A stretch of DNA of 64,000 nucleotides from NCBI RefSeq assembly GCF_003987185.1, contig NZ_PIPS01000003.1:286654-350653 (forward strand). Direction: 5' to 3'. Below, one piece after another: positions 27,227 to 35,328 of the stretch (positions are counted from its first letter, which is position 1; every line of letters begins with the position of its first letter). The DNA comes from Idiomarina aquatica (lineage in GTDB: Bacteria; Pseudomonadota; Gammaproteobacteria; Enterobacterales; Alteromonadaceae). The position numbers were made by a program, and so were the translations under genes. Below the pieces are notes generated by a model. The model saw only the letters and a program-made list of their open reading frames with translations. It did not search any database and was not told the origin of the DNA.

Positions 27227-27694
27227 ATGAGTAACCGCCCCCAACACACCCGAACAGCAGACGTCGTCATTCGTAAGATGCAGGCCCATGAAATGAGTGC
27301 TGTAGCAGATATCTGGTTCGCAGCATCGGTTCAGTCGCATGATTTTGTGCCGCGGGAGTTTTGGTCAGCCTTGCTGCCAACACTCACCACCGAGTATCTT
27401 CCCTCCAGAGATACGCAGGTGGCGGTATTAAAATCCAAAGTAGTCGGCTTTGTTTCCCTGTTTGAGCATCACTTGGATGCTCTTTTTGTATTACCGTCAC
27501 TTCAGGGGAATGGCATTGGAAGTAAGCTATTAACCTGGGCATTAACGCAGGAAGAAAATCTAAGCGTTTGTGTTTTTAAGAAGAACGACAGGGCATTAAT
27601 GTTTTATCAACGCCATGGTTTCGTGCATCAATACGGGCGTATTGAAAGCAATACCGGTGAAATAGAATTAAAGCTTGTCCACAAGCGCGAATAA
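27227..27694 (+). CDS. GNAT-family N-acetyltransferase
   Basis: A 155-residue cytoplasmic acetyl-CoA-dependent transferase. It has the GNAT order: VVIRKMQAHEMSAVADIW, a central beta segment VAVLKSKVVGFVSLF, motif A LDALFVLPSLQGNGIGSKLL with the acetyl-CoA loop QGNGIG, and the closing VFKKNDRALMFYQRHGF. The pattern resembles the YjaB-like subgroup. The acceptor is unknown. It stands alone, with a 188-base gap upstream; GAGGAAG precedes the ATG. Confidence 0.88.
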   Translation: MSNRPQHTRTADVVIRKMQAHEMSAVADIWFAASVQSHDFVPREFWSALLPTLTTEYLPSRDTQVAVLKSKVVGFVSLFEHHLDALFVLPSLQGNGIGSKLLTWALTQEENLSVCVFKKNDRALMFYQRHGFVHQYGRIESNTGEIELKLVHKRE

Positions 27695-27787
27695 CAGTTT
27701 GTTCTTAGATTAAAGCTCTACGGCTGAAAACAAATCTTCAAGGCGTATTTGTGAGAGCTATAGAATAGAACGCATGCTGGAACAGCA

Positions 27788-27803
27788 CCGACACTCGTGT
27801 CGG
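27788..27803. repeat. Short perfect hairpin between the GNAT gene and tRNA-Phe terminator
   Basis: CCGACA at 27788-27793 and TGTCGG at 27798-27803 form a stem with a CTCG loop, followed by TTT. It could be a weak plus-strand terminator for the GNAT gene, about 95 bases upstream. The arm CCGACAC also occurs in the tRNA-Phe gene, which may be coincidence. Confidence 0.35.
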
Positions 27804-27814
27804 TTTGAACCAAC

Positions 27815-27841
27815 AAAAAAGCCCCGCACAAAGTGCAGGGC
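27815..27841 (-). terminator. Intrinsic terminator of tRNA-Phe
   Basis: On the minus strand a stem of nearly nine pairs (GCCCTGCAC and GTGCGGGGC, plus positions 27833-27841 and 27821-27829) with a three-base loop is followed by six T (27815-27820). It begins 13 bases after the tRNA CCA end. Confidence 0.92.
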
Positions 27842-27854
27842 TTCTTCAGAATAG

Positions 27855-27930
27855 TGGTGCCCGGAGGCGGAATCGAACCACCGACACGAGGATTTTCAAT
27901 CCTCTGCTCTACCGACTGAGCTATCCGGGC
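27855..27930 (-). tRNA. tRNA-Phe (GAA)
   Basis: A complete 76-base tRNA with encoded CCA. The acceptor arm GCCCGGA pairs with TCCGGGC, the anticodon loop is TTGAAAA (anticodon GAA), and the T arm is GGTGG-TTCGATT-CCGCC. It stands as a single tRNA gene with its own promoter and terminator. Confidence 0.98.
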
Positions 27931-27940
27931 GACGAGGCGT

Positions 27941-27969
27941 ATTAAACGTTTTTTTGAGTTCCGAGTCAA
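27941..27969 (-). promoter_or_regulatory. Promoter of tRNA-Phe
   Basis: TTGACT (plus positions 27964-27969) and TTTAAT (27941-27946) are separated by 17 bases and read toward the tRNA, followed by a GC-rich stretch (ACGCCTCGTCG) resembling the discriminator of stable-RNA promoters. Confidence 0.8.
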
Positions 27970-28020
27970 CCGATTTTCTAAGGTTTTTTACTGTTTGCTC
28001 AGTAAATCACCGTTTTGCGG

Positions 28021-29931
28021 TTAATCGACGCTCAAATAGGTACTTCCGGCCAGGCAACGCTCGTAAAAGTTGGTCCAGCGCACGCCCTCACGCGGTGCCA
28101 GCTTACCTTTACGAACCTGACGGTCGATTTGCTTTTTCACGGTTTTGGCCATCGACTCGGTATTGTATTGCATGGTCTGCAGTACTTTTTCGGCCGAAGT
28201 GCCCGGAACCACCTCTTCAATGTAAAAGTCCCCTGGTTCGTCGTCGTGGCAATAAACATGAACTTCGGTCAGGCGGCCAAACAGGTTATGCATATCACCC
28301 ATCACATCCTGATAGGCGCCGGTCAGGAACAACCCGACATGGTAGTCCTCGCCCTTTTTCAGCGTGTGCATTGGGATGTTATCGCTGATTTCGGTGCCTT
28401 CGATGTATTTGCTCAGCTTACCGTCGCTGTCGCAGGTAATGTCCGCAATCGAACAACGTACCTGCGGCTTCTCATCAAGCCGGGAAATGGGGACGATCGG
28501 CAGTACCTGACCAATCGCCCAGGTATCCGCGGCCGATTGGAAAATGGAGAAGTTACACAGATACTGGCTGGCGAGCATGTCTTCCAGTTCTTCCAACTCC
28601 TGAATAAACTGATTCTCTTCGTCCAGTGAGTGATGAATGTCTGTCAGTATGCGCCAGTACATGGTGTCCAGCTTGGCCATTTCCGGTAACGACAAAATGC
28701 CGAGCTTGAACGCCTCGTAGGCATTCTGCTTATAACCAGCGGCGTCATTGTAACGTTCTTGCGGATGGTACTGGTCACCGGATAAATACAACTCACGCAT
28801 ATTCTTAACCAGAATATGCTCATTGTCGCTGGCGCTGACATCAAAATCGGTTCCGGCGGGTTTGATTTCACCAACGATATTGGTCACCACGCAACTATGA
28901 TGGGCGGTCATGGCTCGTCCGCTTTCGCTGACGATGTTCGGATGGGCGACGTTTTCCAAATCGCAGATCTGTTTAACGCCCCAAACGACGTCGGCGACGT
29001 ATTCTTCGGTGGAGTAGTTGCGCGAGGAGTCGGTGGTGGAACTGGTACCGTCATAGTCAATACCGAGGCCGCCGCCGATGTCCAAATATTCCAGCGGAAC
29101 GCCTTCTTGCACCAATTTTGCGTACAAACGAGCACCTTCGGTCACCGCTTCTTTGATCTTACGGATGTCCGACAACTGACTGCCAATGTGAAAATGCAGT
29201 AATTTGGCGCAATGCAGCATATCTTCTTCACGCAGACGTTCAATCACGTTAAGAATTTCGGCAATGCTGAGACCGAATTTGGCGCGGTCACCACTGGAGC
29301 CTGCCCATTTGCCCGAGCTACGCACCATCATTTTTGAACGCAGACCAATCATTGGCTCGACACCCAACTGCTTGGCGAGCGGGATCAGCATTTCCAATTC
29401 GGAATATTTCTCGATCACGATGATCATTTTCCGGCGCAACTGGCGGCCTAACAACGCCAGCGTTAAGTAATCTTTATCTTTATAGCCGTTCAGAATGGTC
29501 AGTGCGTTAGGGTTGTCATTGTATGCCAATACCGCCATCAGCTCCGGTTTTGAACCCGCTTCCAGGCCATAATCATAGGGTTCACCGGCATCCATGATCT
29601 CTTCGACCACTTCGCGCATCTGGTTTACCTTGATTGGGAATACACCGCAGTATTCGCCCTGATAGTCCGCATCAGCAATCGCTTGTGCGAAGGTTTCGTT
29701 GATGATTTCAACTTGTGAACGCAAAATGTCATGAAACCGAATAACCGCCGGAAACTCGATGCCTTCGGCTTTAATTTCTTCCACCACATCGTTCATGTCG
29801 ATGGTGATATCCGGATAGCGATGGTTCGGCGCAATTTTGATGTTGCCGTTTTCGCCAATCGAAAAATAGCCGGCACCCCAGCGGTTAACACCGTAGAGTT
29901 CTTCGGCCTGTTCAATATTCCAGTCTGACAT
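28021..29931 (-). CDS. speA: Biosynthetic arginine decarboxylase
   Basis: Converts arginine to agmatine with PLP, the first step of putrescine synthesis from arginine. The 636-residue length fits the SpeA family. The PLP-binding lysine lies in GVFPIKVNQMREV; LDIGGGLGIDYDG is the phosphate-binding glycine loop; the C-terminal cysteine segment (VRCSIADITCDSDG) supplies the active site across the dimer. It is the last gene of a probable pfkA-speB-speA operon and its ATG overlaps the speB stop by one base (TAATG). A tRNA-Phe gene lies beyond its 3' end. Confidence 0.97.
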   Translation of the reverse strand: MSDWNIEQAEELYGVNRWGAGYFSIGENGNIKIAPNHRYPDITIDMNDVVEEIKAEGIEFPAVIRFHDILRSQVEIINETFAQAIADADYQGEYCGVFPIKVNQMREVVEEIMDAGEPYDYGLEAGSKPELMAVLAYNDNPNALTILNGYKDKDYLTLALLGRQLRRKMIIVIEKYSELEMLIPLAKQLGVEPMIGLRSKMMVRSSGKWAGSSGDRAKFGLSIAEILNVIERLREEDMLHCAKLLHFHIGSQLSDIRKIKEAVTEGARLYAKLVQEGVPLEYLDIGGGLGIDYDGTSSTTDSSRNYSTEEYVADVVWGVKQICDLENVAHPNIVSESGRAMTAHHSCVVTNIVGEIKPAGTDFDVSASDNEHILVKNMRELYLSGDQYHPQERYNDAAGYKQNAYEAFKLGILSLPEMAKLDTMYWRILTDIHHSLDEENQFIQELEELEDMLASQYLCNFSIFQSAADTWAIGQVLPIVPISRLDEKPQVRCSIADITCDSDGKLSKYIEGTEISDNIPMHTLKKGEDYHVGLFLTGAYQDVMGDMHNLFGRLTEVHVYCHDDEPGDFYIEEVVPGTSAEKVLQTMQYNTESMAKTVKKQIDRQVRKGKLAPREGVRWTNFYERCLAGSTYLSVD

Positions 29932-30851
29932 TAAGCGTTTGCTCCTGACTGCTCAAGTGTTAGTAAAATTTCCCGAACAATTTTTGCTGCAAAAACGTCG
30001 GAATTACCGGTTGGATCAATTTTCGGTGACAGCTCAACAACATCAGCGCCGACAAAGTTTTTGCCACACAGGATTTTCATTAAACTGACAAAGGAGTGAA
30101 AGTCTTCACCGCCCGGTTCCGGCGTACCGGTGCCCGGCAAAAACGAGGGATCGAAGTAGTCCAAGTCCAGCGTCAGATAAATAGGACGATGCGCTGCGAT
30201 GTCACGTACGCTGTCCAGGAACGCCTGGCGTGACTGACGGATGGTGCCGTGCTCTTTCATCCATTGGTATTCATCGCGGGTTCCGGAACGAATGCCGTAC
30301 TGTATCAGTTGATGGCCATCACCAAAGTGGTCATAGGCGCGACGGATAATCGAGGCGTGCGAAAAATGATAGCCGAGGAACCCATCGCGTAAGTCAGCAT
30401 GCGCGTCCAGGTGCAATAACACCAAGTCCGGAAACTCTGTTAGGTGTTTGACGATCGGTGCATAGGAGATCGAATGCTCGCCGCCGAGCGTCAGCACCTT
30501 GGTTTTTGTGCCTTTTAGCTGGAGCGGTTCGAAGATGGCGTTAAAGTCTCCGACGGCATGGTGCCATTGGGCTTCGACGTCGTCGTCAAAGCCCAGGCGA
30601 AGGTTGCCGAGGTCGAAGAACTCATAGTCTTCAAGATCGGCATCTAAGTAGGGTGAGTACGACTCGATGTCTTCAGATACGGCACGTAAACCGTCAGGGC
30701 CTTCTTTCGTGCCTTTACGGAAGCAAGCGGTGCCGTCAAACCCGAAACCGATTAAATGAGTATGGCCCGGGCGAATCGAAAACGCACGCTCGGCGCCAAA
30801 AAAAGGGCGGCTCGGATCGTTGGTCGGAACCGGCAAAGGGATCTGAGACAT
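29931..30851 (-). CDS. speB: Agmatinase (arginase-family ureohydrolase)
   Basis: Hydrolyses agmatine to putrescine and urea using two manganese ions. The metal-binding motifs of the ureohydrolase family are present: GGEHSI, LLHLDAHADLRDG, and LTLDLDYFDPSFLPGTGTPE. I chose the ATG at 30849-30851 because GAGGTGA lies 8 bases upstream; a GTG four codons earlier is less likely. 306 residues. Arginase is the main alternative by fold, but the speA partner next door and the operon context favour agmatinase. It lies 23 bases after pfkA. Confidence 0.9.
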   Translation of the reverse strand: MSQIPLPVPTNDPSRPFFGAERAFSIRPGHTHLIGFGFDGTACFRKGTKEGPDGLRAVSEDIESYSPYLDADLEDYEFFDLGNLRLGFDDDVEAQWHHAVGDFNAIFEPLQLKGTKTKVLTLGGEHSISYAPIVKHLTEFPDLVLLHLDAHADLRDGFLGYHFSHASIIRRAYDHFGDGHQLIQYGIRSGTRDEYQWMKEHGTIRQSRQAFLDSVRDIAAHRPIYLTLDLDYFDPSFLPGTGTPEPGGEDFHSFVSLMKILCGKNFVGADVVELSPKIDPTGNSDVFAAKIVREILLTLEQSGANA

Positions 30852-30874
30852 AAACGCTCTCACCTCACTGTTGA

Positions 30875-31912
30875 TTATTTCTGTGTCGCCTTATGGCGTT
30901 CCTTTTTGACCGGATTAAACAGTTTGGTCTGTATATCGATCAACTCCTGGCTGAGTTTTTTACGCTCCATCCAGGTATCCTGTAATGGCGTTTGCGTTAA
31001 CTCATTACGCTCAACACCGGCCATAACGCCGGTTTCACCGCGGCGGATCAGTTCCACGGCATGCACACCCAGACGCGTGGCCAAAATACGATCCATGGCT
31101 GTCGGTCTTCCACCACGCTGCACGTGCCCTAACAGACAAGGCCGGCAGGGAAAATTCAGCCGATCTTCCAACTGCTCTGCTAAGTGTACGGCACCGCCCG
31201 GCCATTGGTTCTCACATAATACCATGACATAACTGGAATCGCCGCGAACCCGGTGTACGGCTTCGATGTGTTTAACCAGCGCATCGACGGTCAGCGGTTT
31301 GTCTTTTTGCAACTCCGGCAAAATCATGCGTTCTGAGCCACAGGCCATCGCACTGCTGATGCCGATATATCCCGCGTTGCGGCCCATGACCTCGACAATA
31401 AACACACGGTCCATCGCTTCGGCAGTATCGCGGATTTTATCCAGCGCATCCATGGCCGTTTCTACGGCGGTGTCATAGCCAATGGTATTGTCGGTACCAT
31501 ACAAGTCGTTGTCGATGGTTCCGGGGACGCCAATAATAGGGCCTTGCCAAAATTTGGCAAGATGATTTGCGCCACGAAATGATCCATCGCCGCCGATAAC
31601 AATAAAACCGTCGATCTGATGGGCATCGAGGTTCTCAGCCGCTTCACGCGCGCCGTCGTCGGTTTTAAAACGCTCGCTGCGGGCACTTTTAATGATGGTA
31701 CCCGAGTATTGCAGGATATGTTCAACCTGCTCGCGGCCCAGCTTCACAAAGTCATTGGTCAGCAGGCCCTCATATCCATGGCGAAAACCAATGACTTCGA
31801 TACCGTAATGTTCGGCCGTGAGCACCACCGCGCGAATGGCGGCATTCATTCCCGGTGCATCACCACCACTGGTAATTAATGCAATTCGATTAATAGCGTC
31901 AGAAGATGACAC
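30875..31912 (-). CDS. pfkA: ATP-dependent 6-phosphofructokinase
   Basis: Phosphorylates fructose 6-phosphate, the committed step of glycolysis. The GTG at 31910-31912 has AAGGAG 8 bases upstream and gives the usual N-terminus (SSSDAINRIALITSGGDAPGMNAAIR); the longer open frame upstream is not supported. GGDGSF (Gly rather than Asp at the phosphate donor site) and PGTIDND (Gly rather than Lys) indicate an ATP- rather than pyrophosphate-dependent enzyme. 345 residues. Divergent from the Ldh2 gene. Being upstream of speB-speA on the same strand, it may share their transcript. Confidence 0.94.
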   Translation of the reverse strand: MSSSDAINRIALITSGGDAPGMNAAIRAVVLTAEHYGIEVIGFRHGYEGLLTNDFVKLGREQVEHILQYSGTIIKSARSERFKTDDGAREAAENLDAHQIDGFIVIGGDGSFRGANHLAKFWQGPIIGVPGTIDNDLYGTDNTIGYDTAVETAMDALDKIRDTAEAMDRVFIVEVMGRNAGYIGISSAMACGSERMILPELQKDKPLTVDALVKHIEAVHRVRGDSSYVMVLCENQWPGGAVHLAEQLEDRLNFPCRPCLLGHVQRGGRPTAMDRILATRLGVHAVELIRRGETGVMAGVERNELTQTPLQDTWMERKKLSQELIDIQTKLFNPVKKERHKATQK

Positions 31913-31983
31913 GATCTTTACTCCTTGATAATGTCTTAGCGTTAGCTTACCTATAGTGTCATGGCATACCAAGAGGAAATTTG

Positions 31984-33060
31984 ATGTCCAGTGCAGTAAC
32001 ACGCTTTGATTACCGACAACTTTTACAATGGGCCGATGAAAGTTTGCAACAGGCCGGCGCTTCCGGAGAGATTGCCCGTCATGTGGCATTCTATCTGCTG
32101 GAAGGCGATTTGCTGGGCTATTCGACCCATGGCCTGATTCGTTTGTTGAATAACTGCCAGTGGTTACAGCAGGGCAAAAGCCTGGGTAAAGGCCAGCCGA
32201 CCGTGGTCAGTGAGCGCGCCGCGGTGGCACACTGGGACGCCAATCATTTGCCGGGTCCTTATGTGGTGCCGCAGGCCATCGAAGCGGCAACGGCCATGGC
32301 GAAGCAGGCCGGTACCGGCACTATTGTGATTCGCCGCAGTCAACATATTGCAGCCTTGGCGGCTTACCTGAGCCTGGCGACAGAGCAGGGCATGGTAGTG
32401 AGTCTGATGTGTTCAACTCCGGGGCAGCGAGCGGTGGCACCATTTGGCAGTAAGCAAGCGATATTTTCACCTAACCCGTTTGCCCTCGGGGTTCCCAGTT
32501 CCGGTCAACCGCTGCTGCTGGACATCAGTTTTTCCATGACAGCGGCGGGCAAAGTTCGCCAGGCTAAAGCCAATGACGTCGCCTTGCCTTATCAAGCGTT
32601 AATTACCGAACAAGGCGAATGGACGGACGATCCGGCCAGTTTCTTCGCCGAACCACCCAGTGCTATTGCGCCGTTAGGTGGACAAAAATTGGGTTATAAA
32701 GGCTATGGGCTGACATTATTCAGTGAGATCCTGACGATGGCATTGAGCCAGTACGGTCGCCGTCAGGGCGGCAACGACGGCGACGCCAACTCGGTTTGGG
32801 TACAAGTGATTGACCCCAGTGCATTTGGTCCACAAAAAGCGTTCCTACAGCAAGTGGACGATATGCTGGAGGATTGTCGTCAGGCGACCCCAATTGATGC
32901 TAATGAGCCTGTGCGCATTCCCGGGCAACGAGCGTTACAACGCAAAGCGCAACAACTGAAGCAGGGCGTTGCCTACAGCGCAGCAACGATGAAGGTGTTG
33001 CAACGCTGTGAGGAACTGGTTGGGGTAACGTTACCCACAGCGCTGTCAGACGGAGCTTAA
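31984..33060 (+). CDS. Ldh2-family NAD(P)H-dependent oxidoreductase
   Basis: A 358-residue cytoplasmic dehydrogenase of the malate/L-lactate dehydrogenase-2 fold. Family segments include YSTHGLIRL near residue 40, the nicotinamide-binding stretch PFGSKQAIFSPNPFALGVPS, LLDISFSMTAAGKVRQA, and GYKGYGLTLFSEIL. Members act on 2-oxo acids, ureidoglycolate or cyclic imines such as pyrroline-2-carboxylate; sequence alone does not choose between them. AGAGGA precedes the ATG at 31984. It converges with pdxH, 4 bases apart. Confidence 0.85.
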   Translation: MSSAVTRFDYRQLLQWADESLQQAGASGEIARHVAFYLLEGDLLGYSTHGLIRLLNNCQWLQQGKSLGKGQPTVVSERAAVAHWDANHLPGPYVVPQAIEAATAMAKQAGTGTIVIRRSQHIAALAAYLSLATEQGMVVSLMCSTPGQRAVAPFGSKQAIFSPNPFALGVPSSGQPLLLDISFSMTAAGKVRQAKANDVALPYQALITEQGEWTDDPASFFAEPPSAIAPLGGQKLGYKGYGLTLFSEILTMALSQYGRRQGGNDGDANSVWVQVIDPSAFGPQKAFLQQVDDMLEDCRQATPIDANEPVRIPGQRALQRKAQQLKQGVAYSAATMKVLQRCEELVGVTLPTALSDGA

Positions 33061-33064
33061 GAAT

Positions 33065-33703
33065 TTATGGCTGCAAACGCTGTACTGTCCATTGTCCCGC
33101 GTCGAGCTGGTAAAGGAAACGATCGTGCAGACGGTTGCGGCCACCTTGCCAGAATTCAAATTCGGTGGGTTTAATCAAATAACCGCCCCAATGCCCGGGA
33201 CGCGGAACTTCCTGGTCTGCGTACTGTGCCATGAGCCGTTCAAATTGTTGATCCAAGGTTTCGCGGCCACTGATTGGCTGGCTTTGCTGTGACACTAACG
33301 CGCCCACCTGACTGGCCTTTGGACGGGCATGGAAATAGCGATCGTTCTGCTCATCCGTTAATGGCTCAACCTGACCCTTGATGCTGACCTGACGTTCCAG
33401 CGGCAACCAGGAAAAATGGGCACAGATATTGGGGTTTAGTGCCAGATCGCGGCCTTTGTGGGACTGCTTGTTGGTGTAAAAACGCAGTCCCTGCGAGTCA
33501 TGGCCTTTTAACAACACCACCCGTTGGCTTGGACAACCTTCACCGTCAACGGTGGCAATGGTCATGGCCGTTGGGTCGGCACTCAACTCTGCATCAATCG
33601 CCTGTTGCAACCATAAAGCAAACTGTTGATGCGGGTCATCATGTAATTGCTCGCGTTTTAACGTTCCGAGACCGTAGTCGCGGCGAATTTGCTCAAGATC
33701 CAT
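33065..33703 (-). CDS. pdxH: Pyridoxine/pyridoxamine 5'-phosphate oxidase
   Basis: An FMN enzyme making pyridoxal 5'-phosphate. The 212-residue protein has the family pattern: DGEGCPSQRVVLLKG, RFYTNKQSHKGRDL (phosphate and FMN contacts), the middle SQQSQPI, and the C-terminal signature GHWGGYLIKPTEFEFWQG-RLHDR. The product is the cofactor of the nearby speA decarboxylase, though the genes are not co-transcribed. Converges on the Ldh2-family gene. Confidence 0.95.
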   Translation of the reverse strand: MDLEQIRRDYGLGTLKREQLHDDPHQQFALWLQQAIDAELSADPTAMTIATVDGEGCPSQRVVLLKGHDSQGLRFYTNKQSHKGRDLALNPNICAHFSWLPLERQVSIKGQVEPLTDEQNDRYFHARPKASQVGALVSQQSQPISGRETLDQQFERLMAQYADQEVPRPGHWGGYLIKPTEFEFWQGGRNRLHDRFLYQLDAGQWTVQRLQP

Positions 33704-33733
33704 TCCGTACCTCTTAATAAAAAACGGTTGCCG

Positions 33734-35296
33734 TTAGCGTTGATCAGGATAGCGCTGACGGATTTTTTCGATGGCATCCAGGTTATCCAGCATCAGCCCG
33801 ACGATTTCTGGGTCAAAAAACTTACCGCTGTGTTGCAGAATATAATCCGCCGCCGATTCCATCGTTTGCGCTTCTCGATAAGTGCGATCGGTGCGAATGG
33901 CATCGTATTGGCTGGTGATGGCCAAAATTCGTGCATTCAGATCAATATCACGGCCTTTCTTCTGACTTGGAAAGCCTGAACCGTCCCAGCGCTCATGAAT
34001 ATCTTGCGCAATTTTGGCGGCAAGATGGGCAATTTCGGTATCGGTCTGGTTTAAATAGTCATGGCCTTTTATGACCTTTTGCATGATGTCTTCATAATCA
34101 TGAATACTCAGTGCATCGGCGCGCTGGGCCAACTCCATTTGCACCGAAACCTTGCCAATGTCATACACCGACGCCGCCAGTTTCAGTTGCTCGGCATCGT
34201 CGAATGAAGCGCCGGTATAGATGGCCAGTTGACCGGCCATTTCGGCCGAACGCTTAACATGGTGGCTGATTTGTTCCACCGAACGTTTATCAATGGCTTC
34301 ACCAACGCTGTAAAGCAGTTCACGCTGTTGCGCCCGTTCAGTATCACGGCTGTACAAATTATCGATAGCAATCGAACTATTATTCACGAATAAGCCAAGT
34401 AAGTTCTGATCCAGCTCAGATAACTCGCGAACACCTTTTATAAACAGTAAATACTGGCGTTCGCCTTTGGTCTTGTAGAGACCGTAATAATTATTATCGT
34501 GAATACGGAATTCGACGTGGTTTGGACTGCGTTGCAACTGCTGAATTAAGTCCCAGTCAATATCCTGCTCTACCGGTTTGCCTATCGCCAGTTCGTAGTC
34601 GCCGGTGCCGCCAATGATCTCGAAATGGTGATTGCCCTCAAGCGTGGCGGTCAGTCCTTCTGCTTCCGTCGAGTCGGTTCGGCAGTACATGGCGTCATCG
34701 GAGTGTGTGATCAACGCCACCAGTTGTTCCAGTATGCCCTGACACAGACCGTGCATGGACTTCGCACTGAACACCTCGGCAGAGGCGTTAATGACCTTTT
34801 CCAACCCGCGTTTGTTGCGCTCGATGGCGTTCAGATCGCGATAGGCCCGCAAGCAGGAATACATTAAGGTTACCAGCTTGCGGTAGGTCAGCTCAGTTTT
34901 TTCTTTGTAGTCATCAATATCGTAGCGCGCAATGACGTCTTCTTCCGGAGCCTGACCGGGCTGACCGGTGCGTAATACGATACGGATCAGCTTGTTTTTT
35001 AAGTCCTGTCGGATCCAACGTGCGACTTCCAGTCCGGCGTGGTCCGTTTCCATCACTACATCAAGCAACGTCATGGCAATGTCACTGCGCTCACGAAGGA
35101 TTTTCTTCGCCTCGCTGCCGGAATAGGCTGAGTTAAAATTCAGCCGGTGACCATCAAGTTTAAAGTCACTGAGTGCCATGCGGGTGATGGTGTGGATCTC
35201 CTCATCGTCATCGACGATGAGGATTTGGAAAGGCTCAGCTTCGTCCTTGATTTCGATTTCCGGTTCGTCTTCGGAAAACAAAAAGTCGTCGTTCAT
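33734..35296 (-). CDS. Response regulator with DUF3369 and a degenerate HD-GYP domain
   Basis: A 520-residue soluble signalling protein. Residues 24-150 form a receiver with intact acid residues (D29-D31), phospho-acceptor D79 (LLDVVME) and the conserved Lys at about 135. The middle matches the DUF3369-type sensor region. The C-terminal part (about 335-520) is HD-GYP-like, with HERWDGSGFP (441-443 GFP instead of GYP). The key HD dyad reads YDIGK at 378-382, with Tyr replacing His, so cyclic-di-GMP hydrolysis is doubtful; it may instead bind c-di-GMP or act as a scaffold. No kinase gene is adjacent. Confidence 0.87.
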   Translation of the reverse strand: MNDDFLFSEDEPEIEIKDEAEPFQILIVDDDEEIHTITRMALSDFKLDGHRLNFNSAYSGSEAKKILRERSDIAMTLLDVVMETDHAGLEVARWIRQDLKNKLIRIVLRTGQPGQAPEEDVIARYDIDDYKEKTELTYRKLVTLMYSCLRAYRDLNAIERNKRGLEKVINASAEVFSAKSMHGLCQGILEQLVALITHSDDAMYCRTDSTEAEGLTATLEGNHHFEIIGGTGDYELAIGKPVEQDIDWDLIQQLQRSPNHVEFRIHDNNYYGLYKTKGERQYLLFIKGVRELSELDQNLLGLFVNNSSIAIDNLYSRDTERAQQRELLYSVGEAIDKRSVEQISHHVKRSAEMAGQLAIYTGASFDDAEQLKLAASVYDIGKVSVQMELAQRADALSIHDYEDIMQKVIKGHDYLNQTDTEIAHLAAKIAQDIHERWDGSGFPSQKKGRDIDLNARILAITSQYDAIRTDRTYREAQTMESAADYILQHSGKFFDPEIVGLMLDNLDAIEKIRQRYPDQR

Positions 35297-35328
35297 GGTT
35301 CTGTGTCTCCCTCACCTGATGGCCGATA

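Noticed and set aside
27718..27969. Minus-strand frame of 83 codons across tRNA-Phe and its terminator
   Set aside because: It is the translation of a tRNA gene, its promoter and terminator, a common false call.
27981..28010. TTTACTG-N6-CAGTAAA hairpin after speA as a terminator
   Set aside because: No T run in the direction of speA transcription; it stays a plain inverted repeat.
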